Made by a program: the position numbers and the translations under genes
Shown: positions 8,066 to 17,744 of the stretch, piece after piece
Layout: each line of letters begins with the position of its first letter
Position numbering within the stretch: the stretch's first letter is position 1
The notes under the pieces: generated by a model
Told to the model about the DNA's origin: nothing
Seen by the model: only the letters and a program-made list of their open reading frames with translations
Databases searched by the model: none
Source: Haloferula rosea
GTDB lineage: Bacteria > Verrucomicrobiota > Verrucomicrobiia > Verrucomicrobiales > Akkermansiaceae
Reading direction: 5' to 3'
Assembly: GCF_016595525.1 (NCBI RefSeq)
Contig: NZ_JAENII010000011.1
Coordinates: 1-64,000 of the forward strand
DNA: 64,000 nucleotides

Positions 8066-11000
8066 TCACTCCACGATCATGACCCCCTTCATCAGGCGCC
8101 AGTGGCCCGGGAAAGTGCAGATGAAGGGATACTTGCCGGGCTTCTCGGGAGTGGTGAACTTCATCGTCACCTTCTCGCCGTAAGGCACCTGAGGCGTGGC
8201 GAAGAGAATCAGGTCGGACTCCGGAATGTAGTGCTTTTCCATGGCGTCCGCCTGCGATGCCATCGCATCGGCCAAGGCCCCCACCGCCGCCTCCTGCCCC
8301 GGCTTCGTGATCACCACATTGTGGAGCATGTGATCCACATTATCGAAGATGAAGTCATACGTCTTGCCCGCCTTCACCGTGAAGCTCTTCACGTTGAACT
8401 CGAGCGCTGCGGGGATTGTCTTCAGATAGATGTGCTTGTCCGTCACCGTCGCGAACTCCTCGTCGTAGGCTTTCGCCCACTTCTGATGCTCGGCAGGGTT
8501 CTTCGCAAAGTGGATCCCCTTCGGCTTCTTGCCGGTCTGATCGGCAAGGCTGAGCTTGGCGACAACCGGTCGGCGCGAGCCCGCCGAACTGGAGCTCGTC
8601 CTGATCAGGTTCAAGCCTTTGGTGAAACTCAAGTTCAGCTGACCGCTCTTCGCGTGCGTATTGCCGCGGGATTGTCGCACGGGCACCCCATTGAAGGTGA
8701 TGTTCAGGTTCGGATCCCCCGCATAGTTGAGCACCAGGTCCTTCGCCTCATCGGACTTCACGTAGATCGAGCCACCCTTCTCCTTCTTGTTCTGGATCCA
8801 GCCGGTCAGCAAGGTGTCGGACGCCACGGTCAGGATGGGAAACTCAGGCCGAAGCGGCTGGCGACCATGAAGTTGGGCCAACTTGATCACCCGATCCAAG
8901 GGAGTGCCGGGTGGCGCTTCCGCCCCGTCGATCAACTCCGTCCAGAATGGAGCGAGCGCGTGCAGATGACTCGCCGCCGAGATCACGGCGATCTTCGTTC
9001 GATCGTCGTCGGACTTCAGAAGACGCGAAGCCATGGTTTGAGCTTCCTCACCCAGTGACGGAGCCCACCACCGGATCGACCGCGCGGCCGCCCGCTGGAC
9101 CGGAAGCTCATCGGAGTCCATCAGCGCGCGGAGCAACCCAGGCTGGGAAAAATCCTTGCAGCGCTCGAACAGCCAGAGCAACTCGAGGCCCAGCTTCCCG
9201 TCTTTCATGCCATCGCTCACGAGCGTCCTGGCATGGGCCAGCACCTCCGCATCCGGCCGTCTTTCGAGCTCCTCGCGCGCCAACTCCTGAACCCGGATCT
9301 GCGGATGACTGAGCAGGCCGAAGAGCGACTTCAGGTCCGCACCATCGATCGTCGGTGGCGTCGCCAATGGAGCGCCCTTCCGGGTCACACGCCAGATACG
9401 GCCATTCTGGTAATCGCGGTTCGCATCGCGAATCGAGTGCTGGGCGTGACCAATGATGGGGTAGTAGAAATCCGAAACGTAAAGGGCTCCATCGAGCCCG
9501 AAGCCAAGATCCGTCGGACGGAACACCTTGTTCGCCGACGAGAACAGATTGATCGACTTGTCGGCCGCCACCCACGTGCCACCTTCGAGCTTCAGTGGGG
9601 TGAAGAGCACCGCATTCTTGGCCAGCAGGTGTCCGGTGACCATGCCGCCCTGCCATTCCTGCGGGAAGTGCGGGCTCGAGACCACCTCCAGCGTGCACCC
9701 CTTGTCGTCACGGAATGGCATGCCCATCGATGGCAGCGCCGAAGTACCCGATGGCGTCGCCACATTGTAAAAATCGCAATCAATGATCTGACCGCCGCCG
9801 AACATCTGGAAGGACTCGCCCCACTCGGTGAACGAGATCTTCCACGGGTTGGGATGGGTCGTCTGCCGCTCGATGCTGAGCTTCTGCGAATCCAGATCGT
9901 AGAACAGCACCGAGGCGTCCTTGGTTCGGACCACACCATTCGGCGTCTCGAAGCGCCCGCGGTGGAACAAGGCCTCATTGATGATCAACTGCCCCTGCGG
10001 CGTGCGCTCGAGGTAGCCACCGTGGTGGGTATCGGTGTCGTCGGCGCCACGCAGGATCTCCTCACGCACATCCGCCACCCCATCGCCGTCGGTGTCCCTC
10101 AGCCACAGGAACTGCCGGGCCACGGAGACAATGATGCCGTCCTTGTAGAAGACGAAGCCGTCGGGGAGCTTCAGATGGTCGGCAAACACGGTGCGCTTGT
10201 CCGCCTTTCCGTCCCCATCGGTGTCCTCAAACACCAGCACCTTGTCATTGGACAGCGTGCCGGGGACCGGAACCGGATAACTCTCGAAACAAACCACCCA
10301 AAGCCGACCTTTCGAGTCGAAGTTGATCTGCAGGGGGTTGATCAGCTCCGGGAAGTCCTCACTCGAAGCAAACAGGTTGACCTCGTATCCATCGGCCACC
10401 TCGAAACCCGCGAGGTCCTCCTTCGACGACTGGATCTTGCCCAAACCCTTGCGCGGCTGCTTGGCGGGTGGCTTCGCAATCGCGGTCGGCAATTCCGGCA
10501 AGGGGACCACGGCCTCCAGATTGGCAGCCTGCTTCCAAATCGCTTCATCGATCCGATTCGCGAGCTTCAGGTGATGCGGGATCTCCGTGTGATACTCGAA
10601 GTCCCGTCCACGAACTCCATAGTAGTGGATGCCATTGGCCGGATGGTAGGCCATCGCCACTTCGTAGGCCTTGCGCGCGACGAGCTTGCGCAGCGACTCG
10701 AATCCAGCGGACTCCATCGACACCGCATCGACCTTTTTCCGCGAACCAAGCTCACCGGCGAACACCCGGGCAACCGCCCGATTCCCCGCTTCGTTCAGGT
10801 GCATCCCGTTGCTCGTCAGTGGCGCATCACTCTCCGCATACAGCTTCTTGCTCGGAGTGAAGAGGTCGATGAACTTCACATCCCTCTTCGCAGCCTCTTC
10901 CTGCATCGCGTTGGTGTAGAGTTCGATGTCGGCATTGCGTGCCGCGGGGTCGGGAAATTGACCGAAATCCACGGCCTCCACCGCCGTCGGCGACACCAGC

Positions 11001-12265
11001 ACGAACTCACTGCCGGGATGGCGGTCCATGATGATGTCGAGATACGCATTCAGATCCTTGCGGAACTTCTGAATCCCTTCCACACCGGCGAATGATTCGT
11101 TCATCCCGAAACACATGACCACCCGCTGGCACGGCAGTTGATTGGAAATGTAGCCAAGGTGATCCCCGAACTTCGACGGGCGGATCCGGAAGCCCACCTC
11201 GTCCGCACTGTAGGCGAGCGAGCGGAAGCTGAACGGCTTGCCGCCATTCGCGGCATGGAGCAGCGCCTCAAGCGTCCCGTCTTCCTGCTGACGCTCCACG
11301 AAACTGTTTCCATAGAAGAGGGTCAGGTCATCGGCAGCAGTCCGCACCTCCGGCAGTCCACCGGTCTTCGGCGGAGCTGCCTCTGCCTTCCTGGCCGGCT
11401 TCTTCCTGCCCTCCCTCGCCACAGCTTCCTTCGTATTGAGCGTGCGGACCGGCGTGTCGGCCTCTGGCACGGGTTGCCCCGCCGCCCAGAACACCCCGTT
11501 CACCAGCACCCGCATCGACTGGGGCACGTCGAAATCACCCAAGTGACCCAGCGAAGTGGTGAACACCCGGCCACCCCACGCATTCTTCCAGGTCCACGCC
11601 ACCACGTCCGTCATCTCCGCCTTCAGATCGTGCGTGCCGAAGGCGTTCGTCCGCTTGCCCGTTTTGCCTCTCCCCGTGCCCATCAGCAAGGGCTCGGTGC
11701 CCGGCTGCAGCTTCGTGAGGTAGAGCGTGCCCGGTGACTCCCACTCGCCGGAAACCCCCGTCAGGATCGGGTGCTTCTCCGCACCCTTCGCCAGTGCGAT
11801 CTCGGTCTTGCCACTCAGATGAATGAGATAGGGCGTCCCCAACACATTGCGACCGAATCCATGGTTCAGCTCCGCCTGGGCATGGCCCTTCGGATAGTTG
11901 AAACCATGCGTCGTGGTTCTCAGGCCGACCACCGGCTTGCCCGACTGCACGAACTCGGTGATGTGACCCAATTGATCGTCATCCAGCTTCAGGAAGCGAA
12001 TGAAGAACACGCCAACATCCGCCGTCTTGAGCGCCTCCAGCCCCGGAAGCCCCCGCTTGTCCTTCTCTGGATCCCACGCTGGATTGACCACCGTCGTCCG
12101 GAAGCCCAGACGCTCCAACTCGGCGGCGAAGCCGGGCATCGACTTCTGAGGCGTGTAATGATGGGTGCCGACAACGATGACCGCATGGGGCTTCTTCCCA
12201 GCCGCTGCAGGAAGCACTGAAATCAACGAAGCGAAGAGAAGGAAATACCGAAAAATGGGGTTCAC
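8066..12265 (-). CDS. Giant exported ThuA / SGNH / PVC-type dehydrogenase / cupredoxin fusion
   Basis: This 1399-residue protein starts with a signal peptide (about 1-22). In order follow a ThuA-like class I amidotransferase-fold domain (about 25-265), an SGNH-hydrolase-like domain (about 305-515), a PVC-type membrane-bound dehydrogenase beta-propeller (about 600-980), a HEAT-like helical stretch (about 985-1130), and a C-terminal azurin/auracyanin-like cupredoxin. The SGNH part has FYGNS, FGMNES and NGMHLN blocks, so the usual GDS and DxxH Asp residues are Asn. The cupredoxin shows plausible type 1 copper ligands His1315, Cys1383, His1388 and Met1392. Cupredoxin replaces the c-type heme domain often fused to these propellers, suggesting that electrons from a sugar oxidation pass to copper. 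Substrate is unknown; carbohydrate is likely. Confidence 0.88.
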   Translation of the reverse strand: MNPIFRYFLLFASLISVLPAAAGKKPHAVIVVGTHHYTPQKSMPGFAAELERLGFRTTVVNPAWDPEKDKRGLPGLEALKTADVGVFFIRFLKLDDDQLGHITEFVQSGKPVVGLRTTTHGFNYPKGHAQAELNHGFGRNVLGTPYLIHLSGKTEIALAKGAEKHPILTGVSGEWESPGTLYLTKLQPGTEPLLMGTGRGKTGKRTNAFGTHDLKAEMTDVVAWTWKNAWGGRVFTTSLGHLGDFDVPQSMRVLVNGVFWAAGQPVPEADTPVRTLNTKEAVAREGRKKPARKAEAAPPKTGGLPEVRTAADDLTLFYGNSFVERQQEDGTLEALLHAANGGKPFSFRSLAYSADEVGFRIRPSKFGDHLGYISNQLPCQRVVMCFGMNESFAGVEGIQKFRKDLNAYLDIIMDRHPGSEFVLVSPTAVEAVDFGQFPDPAARNADIELYTNAMQEEAAKRDVKFIDLFTPSKKLYAESDAPLTSNGMHLNEAGNRAVARVFAGELGSRKKVDAVSMESAGFESLRKLVARKAYEVAMAYHPANGIHYYGVRGRDFEYHTEIPHHLKLANRIDEAIWKQAANLEAVVPLPELPTAIAKPPAKQPRKGLGKIQSSKEDLAGFEVADGYEVNLFASSEDFPELINPLQINFDSKGRLWVVCFESYPVPVPGTLSNDKVLVFEDTDGDGKADKRTVFADHLKLPDGFVFYKDGIIVSVARQFLWLRDTDGDGVADVREEILRGADDTDTHHGGYLERTPQGQLIINEALFHRGRFETPNGVVRTKDASVLFYDLDSQKLSIERQTTHPNPWKISFTEWGESFQMFGGGQIIDCDFYNVATPSGTSALPSMGMPFRDDKGCTLEVVSSPHFPQEWQGGMVTGHLLAKNAVLFTPLKLEGGTWVAADKSINLFSSANKVFRPTDLGFGLDGALYVSDFYYPIIGHAQHSIRDANRDYQNGRIWRVTRKGAPLATPPTIDGADLKSLFGLLSHPQIRVQELAREELERRPDAEVLAHARTLVSDGMKDGKLGLELLWLFERCKDFSQPGLLRALMDSDELPVQRAAARSIRWWAPSLGEEAQTMASRLLKSDDDRTKIAVISAASHLHALAPFWTELIDGAEAPPGTPLDRVIKLAQLHGRQPLRPEFPILTVASDTLLTGWIQNKKEKGGSIYVKSDEAKDLVLNYAGDPNLNITFNGVPVRQSRGNTHAKSGQLNLSFTKGLNLIRTSSSSAGSRRPVVAKLSLADQTGKKPKGIHFAKNPAEHQKWAKAYDEEFATVTDKHIYLKTIPAALEFNVKSFTVKAGKTYDFIFDNVDHMLHNVVITKPGQEAAVGALADAMASQADAMEKHYIPESDLILFATPQVPYGEKVTMKFTTPEKPGKYPFICTFPGHWRLMKGVMIVE

Positions 12266-12354
12266 GGAGGCCCTCTACGCGACCCCACCCACCCATTCTT
12301 TCCCACCAAGGGGCCCACTCCCCTCGTCTCCCCCACCCGCTGGAGGCAAAACCC

Positions 12355-13476
12355 CTAGCCACCCGCCGCCGCAGCGATCTCGCAGAGCACTTCAGCCCCC
12401 TCCCGTAGCTTGTCATCCGGCACCGTGTAGCAGATGCGGAAATGGGTGTCCTGCTCGCTGAAGACCGCACCGGGAATGACCAGCACGTTCCGCGCAATCG
12501 CCTTCTCAACGAACTCCGTGCCCGTCATCCCTGCCGGCGCCTTGGCCCACAGGTAGAAGGCACCATCGGGCGGACCGATCTCGAAATGCTCCGAGAGGAT
12601 CCCAACCATCAGGTCACGCTTCTTCTCGTAGTCCTCGATGTATGGATCCAGCTCGACCTGCGGGCAGGCCAGCGCCGCAAACTGCGCCATCGCCGGAGCA
12701 CACACGAAGCTGTACTGCTGGACCTTCGTCATCGCCTGGATGATGTCCGCCGGACCGCAGGCGTAGCCAAGCCGCCACCCGGTCATCCCATACGCCTTCG
12801 AATGCCCCGCCAGCACCAGCGTGTCTTCATGGACCTCAGCCATGGAAACCATTTCCACATAGGCGAAGCGTCGGTAAATCTCATCGCTCACCACCAACAA
12901 TCCCCGCTCCCGACATACCGAGGCAATCCCCTCGAGTTCCGCCCGGGAAAGAATCCGCCCTGTCGGATTCGCCGGCGAGTTCAGCAGAAGCAACTTCGTC
13001 TTCGATGTGATCAGCGAGTCCAGCCGCTCCGGATCGATGCCGAAATTCGTGTCGTACGTATCGAGATACACCGGCACCCCGCCGAACAGGCGAACCAAGT
13101 GCTTGTACATCACGAAATACGGATCCGGGATGATCACTTCATCGCCATCCTCAACCAACGCCATCAAAGCAAGAAAGAGCCCACCACTCACCCCGGAGGT
13201 CACCAGGAACTCCTGCTCGCTCCAGTCACGCCCGGTGAATTCCTTCTCCTCGGCCATGAGCTGGGTCCGCAACTCCGCCACACCCTGGGTTGGCGTATAG
13301 GTATTCTTGCCCGCATCGATCGCGTCATGAGCCGCCTGCTTGACGACATCCGGCACATCGAAATCCGGTTGCCCGATCGACAGATTGATCGGGTCCTTCA
13401 ATTGCTTGGCCAGGTCGAAAACCTTGCGGATCCCGGAGGCATCGATCTGGTGGGTGCGCGCAGCGAGTCGTGACAT
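12355..13476 (-). CDS. Class I/II PLP-dependent aminotransferase (aspartate aminotransferase-like)
   Basis: The 373-residue protein is a normal-length fold-type I aminotransferase. PLP contacts are visible: Asn170 in NSPANPTG, Asp198 and Tyr201 in SDEIYRRF, the Schiff-base lysine Lys227 in GHSKAYGMTGWR, and Arg235. An N-terminal SIGQPDFDVP motif is typical of the aspartate/aromatic aminotransferase 1-gamma subgroup. It likely interconverts amino and 2-oxo acids in the cytoplasm. The gene stands alone between the dehydrogenase fusion and a minus-strand operon, with about 90-120 bases on each side, so the neighbours do not refine the substrate. Confidence 0.9.
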   Translation of the reverse strand: MSRLAARTHQIDASGIRKVFDLAKQLKDPINLSIGQPDFDVPDVVKQAAHDAIDAGKNTYTPTQGVAELRTQLMAEEKEFTGRDWSEQEFLVTSGVSGGLFLALMALVEDGDEVIIPDPYFVMYKHLVRLFGGVPVYLDTYDTNFGIDPERLDSLITSKTKLLLLNSPANPTGRILSRAELEGIASVCRERGLLVVSDEIYRRFAYVEMVSMAEVHEDTLVLAGHSKAYGMTGWRLGYACGPADIIQAMTKVQQYSFVCAPAMAQFAALACPQVELDPYIEDYEKKRDLMVGILSEHFEIGPPDGAFYLWAKAPAGMTGTEFVEKAIARNVLVIPGAVFSEQDTHFRICYTVPDDKLREGAEVLCEIAAAAGG

Positions 13477-13597
13477 GGCCGTTGTCTGCCAGCTTCTTCC
13501 CGCCTTGGCGAGTCACCAAGAGGGCCAGGAGCCGCTTTTCAAATCGCTCGCGAATCGAGCGTCGATGCCCGGAGGCATGGCAGGTCCCACCGGACCC

Positions 13598-13981
13598 TCA
13601 ATGGCGCCCCTCATCCGCAGGCCGGGGCATCATCCACGCCCAGGTCGAGAGCCCGAGGAAAATCATCGCGGTCAGCCCGACCACCGTGCAGCCCATCGTC
13701 AAATTCGCTTGGAGATCGATCCATGACGTCGGATCCACCGCGCCCGACCCCGACAACATCAGCGTCACCAAGAGCATCCGGAGAAAATAGTGAAACGGCG
13801 CCAGCATCCCGGTGAACATGCTCAGCGACATCAGGACCTTCGAAGTCCAATGCCGCGCCGCCACCTTCCTGACATGGATCAGGAAGATCACGATCCACGC
13901 GACGAAAACTGCGTGAAACAGCAGCATCTCCGGGCCGAACATCAGGCTCCGCGAGATTTGCTCGAGCAATGACCCCCTCAT
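13598..13981 (-). CDS. Small hypothetical integral membrane protein
   Basis: I do not recognise this 127-residue protein. It has three hydrophobic segments at about residues 18-36, 50-72 and 92-115, with short basic and polar linkers, so it is probably a three-helix inner-membrane protein. It is the last gene of the minus-strand kinase-like/acyltransferase/folD series, starting 48 bases after the folD stop, and may be cotranscribed. The start at 13981 is the first ATG; an internal ATG at residue 14 is an alternative. No catalytic motif is visible. Confidence 0.65.
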   Translation of the reverse strand: MRGSLLEQISRSLMFGPEMLLFHAVFVAWIVIFLIHVRKVAARHWTSKVLMSLSMFTGMLAPFHYFLRMLLVTLMLSGSGAVDPTSWIDLQANLTMGCTVVGLTAMIFLGLSTWAWMMPRPADEGRH

Positions 13982-14029
13982 GATGGCAGCGGAAGTTCGC
14001 GATGCGGCGATCGCTCACCGCACCCCAGG

Positions 14030-14902
14030 TCAGCCCAACTGCCGGGCCGACTGAAGCGTGTTCTTCATCAGCATTGCAATCGTCATCGGCCCCACACCAC
14101 CCGGCACGGGAGTAATCGCCGACGCCTTCTCCGCGCATTCTTCGTAGGCCACATCACCGGTCAGGCGATAGCCGCGTTTCTTCGAAGCGTCGTCGACGCG
14201 GTTGATGCCCACATCGATCACCACGGCACCTTCCTTGACCCAGTCCGCCTTGACCATTTCCGGGCGACCGACGGCAGCCACGAGAATGTCCGCCTCACGG
14301 CAGATCCCGGCCAGATCCTTGCTTCGCGAATGAGCCACGGTCACCGTCGCATCCACACCCCGAGCCATCAGCAGCAGTGCCATCGGTTTGCCGACGATCA
14401 TGCTCCGGCCGATCACCACGGCATTGGCACCCGAGGTCTCGACGCCCGCCTCTTTCAGCAGTCGCATGCAACCCGCCGGCGTGCAGGGCACGAAACCCGT
14501 CGGATCCTCGAGAGCCAGCTTGGCGACATTCTCCGGGTGGAAGCCGTCCACATCCTTGCGAGGATCCAGCGCCCGCACCACGGCCTCCTCGTCGATGTGC
14601 TTCGGTGGCGGGCTCTGCACGAGAATCCCGTGAATCGCCGGATCCGCATTCAGGTCGGCCACCACCTTGAGCAACTCCTCCTGAGTCGTCTCCGTCGGCA
14701 ACTCGATCTTACGCGAGTAAATCCCCAGATCGCCACAGGTCCGGACCTTCGAGCCCACATAGACCTGGGAAGCGGGATCCTCACCGACCAGCACCACCGC
14801 CAGGCCGGGCGTGATGCCATCGGCCTTCAATGATTCCACTTCCGTCCGGCACTCTTCGAGAACCGCCGCCGCGACTGCCTTGCCATCGATCACCTTGCTC
14901 AT
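14030..14902 (-). CDS. folD: Bifunctional methylenetetrahydrofolate dehydrogenase/cyclohydrolase
   Basis: The 290-residue protein matches FolD in length and motifs. The catalytic Tyr48 and Lys52 lie in QVYVGSK, the QSPPPKHI substrate loop is near residue 95, the NADP-binding [12 protein letters not shown] motif is near 165, and the [10 protein letters not shown] motif is near the C-terminus. It oxidises 5,10-methylene-THF to methenyl-THF and hydrolyses that to 10-formyl-THF for purine and formyl-methionine synthesis. I placed the start at 14902 because the longer open frame upstream overlaps the acyltransferase gene and has no family resemblance. The start overlaps the upstream stop (ATGA), so it is translationally coupled. 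Confidence 0.96.
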   Translation of the reverse strand: MSKVIDGKAVAAAVLEECRTEVESLKADGITPGLAVVLVGEDPASQVYVGSKVRTCGDLGIYSRKIELPTETTQEELLKVVADLNADPAIHGILVQSPPPKHIDEEAVVRALDPRKDVDGFHPENVAKLALEDPTGFVPCTPAGCMRLLKEAGVETSGANAVVIGRSMIVGKPMALLLMARGVDATVTVAHSRSKDLAGICREADILVAAVGRPEMVKADWVKEGAVVIDVGINRVDDASKKRGYRLTGDVAYEECAEKASAITPVPGGVGPMTIAMLMKNTLQSARQLG

Positions 14903-15567
14903 GAGTCTTCTGTAAAGTCGTCCACACCCGCCCGAAGACCCGCTTCGAGTCGTGCGCGCCACGTTTCGAAATCATCCTCCGAAAGCCCGGGCGGAACCGC
15001 AAGCGCCTCGTCGAAAATGACGCGCACCCGGCTGAATGGCTTCGGCAGATGAAAGCGGTCCCAACTCTTCAACTTCCACACCGAGGAAAACTCGGCATGA
15101 ATGGGAATCACCGGCGCACCACTCGTTTCCGCCAGTTTCACCAAGCCGGGCTGAAGCACGTAGCGTGGCCCGCGCGGGCCATCCGGCGTGATGCAGCAGT
15201 CGACCCCGGACCTGACCGCCTTGCGCAGGGCCACCAAAGCCGCCACCCCGCGTCTGGAACTTGATCCACGCACCGAACCGATCCCGAACACCCCCACCGC
15301 ACGCGCCAGCATTGCGCCATCGTGACTCGCACTCGTCAGCACCACCGCTTCGCGCCGGCCCCTGCACAGCTTCTTCCATGCCGCCGGCACGATGAAGATC
15401 CGGTTGTGCCAGAGCGCGTAAAGCACCGGCCCGTCGATCTCCACCAGTCCACAACGATCATCGATCTCGATGCGGAGCGTGCCGCACCAAAGCCTCATCA
15501 ACCACCCTGCCGTCTTGCCCAGCAATGTGGCCTTCCGGCTCTCGCGGATCTCACTCCCCTTCGCCAT
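14899..15567 (-). CDS. DUF374/LPLAT-like acyltransferase
   Basis: The 222-residue protein resembles the DUF374 branch of lysophospholipid acyltransferases. It has WHNR at 53-56, an SHDG motif at 81-84 and TPDGPRGPR at about 128-135. These proteins are thought to acylate a lipid or lipid A-like substrate at the inner membrane, but their substrate is generally unproven. The N-terminal amphipathic stretch would hold it at the membrane. Its ATG overlaps the stop of the FGGY kinase-like gene (TAATG) and its stop overlaps the folD start, so the genes are cotranscribed. The link between acyl transfer and folate metabolism is probably only operonic convenience. Confidence 0.82.
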   Translation of the reverse strand: MAKGSEIRESRKATLLGKTAGWLMRLWCGTLRIEIDDRCGLVEIDGPVLYALWHNRIFIVPAAWKKLCRGRREAVVLTSASHDGAMLARAVGVFGIGSVRGSSSRRGVAALVALRKAVRSGVDCCITPDGPRGPRYVLQPGLVKLAETSGAPVIPIHAEFSSVWKLKSWDRFHLPKPFSRVRVIFDEALAVPPGLSEDDFETWRARLEAGLRAGVDDFTEDS

Positions 15568-17060
15568 TACATGAACCCCCCGTCGTGGAGCACCTCCGCA
15601 AGATACTGCTGCCGTCCCATCAGTTCCTGATAGAAATCATGCCTCCCCGCATCCGGCAAGCATCGCGATTCCTCGTCGACGGTGACCATGTAGCCTGCGA
15701 CCTCCTCGAAGCCAAGCGCCTCACCCTGCTCCCGGAACCACACCGCCGCCGCCTGCATCGCCGCACCCAGCAACGGCCCACCGCCGCCGGATACCGCAAC
15801 CACCGGGACACCCAGCGCATCCGCCAGCAGCTGCCCGCCAGCCGGACCCGCATGCCGGGTCAGCCTGACCTCCAGAGGTTCATACCCCATGTCCTGCAGC
15901 CGGCTCATGCCATAGGCGAAACCGAGAGCCACCCCCTCCGCCGCCGCCCGCGCCAGATTGCCGGGCGTCAGGTTGTTCATCGTGATCCCATGGAGAAGCC
16001 CCTGCGCTTCCGGCAACCGAGGGACCGCCTCACCGCGCAAATACGGTAGGAATAGTAGTCCGTCCGCCCCCGCCGCCGTCTCGGACAGGGCCTTTTCGAA
16101 ATCCGCAGACGACCACCCGTTGTGCCTCCTCACCATTTCGGGCGCGGACACCACATTGCGCATCGGCATCCGGGTGAATCCGTTGCCCGCAAGATCACAA
16201 CCCACCTCACCCTCGCCTCGGTAATCCACCCGCGTGCCCTCCGACAGTCCCGCCAGACACCCATCGCCCGAGAGATCCGCAATCACCTCCTCGGGCATCG
16301 CGATCCCGGCCGCGAGCAGCGCCGCCGCCTGCTGTCCCGCCCCGGGCCCGACCCAAACCTGACCCTCCAGCCCCCACGCGGATGCCAGCGCATCCCTGAG
16401 TACCCCCCGTGGCTGGGATGGCGGCAGCCCCTGCGGCAACATCGCTGCCACCTCGGGCGCGACGAAGTCCACCAGTGTCCGCGACCACGACCGCTCCGGC
16501 ACCTCGAACCAACCACTCGTTGCCGCCGTCGACGCCGACGTCCCGGTCTCTCCACTGAGCCAGTAGCCGACGAAGTCCTCCACGCTCATCAACCGCCGGG
16601 CACGCTCGAAATGCTTCGGTTCATGGAGCTTCAACCAGCGCACCTGTGCCGCCATCGACGAAGCATCCAGCGCATTCCCCGTCAACTCGATCAAGCCCGG
16701 CGCACCGCCGAACTCGCGCAAAATCTCCTGCGCCTCCCCTTTCGCCGACAGGTCGCCTCCCCACTTCACCGGGCGGATCACCCGGTCATCCTCATCCAGA
16801 ACCACCACCCCACCCGGAGCCGCCGTCACACTCATTCCCGCCACCGATCCGCGCAGCTCCCCGAGCTCATCCAGCACCTGCCGCACCGCCAGATCCACCG
16901 CCCTCAACCACATGCCCGGATCCTGCTCACGGCAGCCGTCCGGCAATCCCCCCAGCCATTCATGAGGCGCCGACGCCCTGGCCGTCACACTCGCCGTTTC
17001 CACGTCGAGTGCCAGCACCCGCGTCATCGCATGACCGATCTCGACACCCAGAAATTGCAC
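15567..17060 (-). CDS. Degenerate FGGY-family carbohydrate kinase (xylulokinase-like), catalytic Asp residues missing
   Basis: The overall architecture is FGGY kinase (about 497 residues), with an N-terminal FLGVEIG strand, a WGGDLSA substrate-loop region and two ATPase-fold halves. Key motifs have decayed. The DIGTS/DLGTS phosphate loop reads EIGHA (Glu7 for Asp). The GGGDNAAGA motif that carries the catalytic Asp reads GPGAGQQAAA (about 238-247). The adenosine-binding GGGAKS-type motif reads RHAGPAGG. The protein may be an inactive or repurposed kinase fold. I chose a GTG at 17060 because it keeps the first beta strand; a TTG at 17069 or ATG at 17027 are alternatives. It is the first gene of the four-gene minus-strand operon. 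Confidence 0.75.
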   Translation of the reverse strand: MQFLGVEIGHAMTRVLALDVETASVTARASAPHEWLGGLPDGCREQDPGMWLRAVDLAVRQVLDELGELRGSVAGMSVTAAPGGVVVLDEDDRVIRPVKWGGDLSAKGEAQEILREFGGAPGLIELTGNALDASSMAAQVRWLKLHEPKHFERARRLMSVEDFVGYWLSGETGTSASTAATSGWFEVPERSWSRTLVDFVAPEVAAMLPQGLPPSQPRGVLRDALASAWGLEGQVWVGPGAGQQAAALLAAGIAMPEEVIADLSGDGCLAGLSEGTRVDYRGEGEVGCDLAGNGFTRMPMRNVVSAPEMVRRHNGWSSADFEKALSETAAGADGLLFLPYLRGEAVPRLPEAQGLLHGITMNNLTPGNLARAAAEGVALGFAYGMSRLQDMGYEPLEVRLTRHAGPAGGQLLADALGVPVVAVSGGGGPLLGAAMQAAAVWFREQGEALGFEEVAGYMVTVDEESRCLPDAGRHDFYQELMGRQQYLAEVLHDGGFM

Positions 17061-17210
17061 CTCCCTCAAAGGTCCACACCCACCCACCGCTTGGCAAGCC
17101 TGCGACAAGGCCCGCGACGGGATTCTTCCTCCCGCCAGATGCGCGCAGGAACACACCGCACCCTCCAATTATCCATTTCCCAACCCACCGATCACCCGTA
17201 AGCTAACGGC

Positions 17211-17675
17211 ATGAGCGACTTCGAAGACAAAGTGCGGGACGCGCTGGCCAACCCGCGGAATCAGGGCGAAATGAGCGACGCCGATTCCGTCGGCACCGTC
17301 GGTTCCCCGGACTGCGGCGACATGCTCCGCATGTGGCTGAAATTCACCGAGAAGGATGGGCAGAAGGTCATCGACCGGGCCTCCTTCCAGAGCTTCGGCT
17401 GTCAAACCGCCATCGCCGTGGCTTCCATGGCCACCGAACTCCTGAAGGGAAAAACCGCCGAAGAAGCCCAGGCGCTCTCCGCCGATGAACTCACCGGTGA
17501 CCTTGGCCCGCTACCCCCCATGAAGATCCACTGCGGCCAACTCGTCGAGGGTGCCCTCCAAAACGCGCTGGGAAGTGAACCCTCCGCCGCCTCATCGCCA
17601 GCCAACAGCCCCACCCTGTCCGGAGAGCTCCAGAAGCCCAAGGGCCAGATCAAGATCGTCCCGCTGGACGACTGA
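17211..17675 (+). CDS. iscU: IscU/NifU-type iron-sulfur cluster scaffold
   Basis: The 154-residue protein carries the scaffold residues of IscU: Cys35 and Asp37 in SPDCGDML, Cys64 in SFGCQTAIA, and Cys108 in KIHCGQLVEGA. These hold the nascent [2Fe-2S] cluster. About 40 extra residues after the last Cys are low-complexity (Ser, Ala, Pro) and do not look like the NifU C-terminal domain. It stands alone, separated by 14 kb from the iscA/hscB-like pair, with no desulfurase beside it. It is divergent from the FGGY-kinase-like operon over a shared gap of about 150 bases. Confidence 0.92.
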   Translation: MSDFEDKVRDALANPRNQGEMSDADSVGTVGSPDCGDMLRMWLKFTEKDGQKVIDRASFQSFGCQTAIAVASMATELLKGKTAEEAQALSADELTGDLGPLPPMKIHCGQLVEGALQNALGSEPSAASSPANSPTLSGELQKPKGQIKIVPLDD

Positions 17676-17744
17676 GGCATCCCGGCTCCCAGCCGACCCA
17701 TCCCGACACCTCACCTGATTGCGCAAGCCGGGCGATCCGACCCG

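Noticed and set aside
9233-11095. A 620-codon frame opposite the dehydrogenase fusion
   Set aside because: It is rich in Arg, His and Leu with no domain, and the other strand encodes a well-supported protein with ordered domains.
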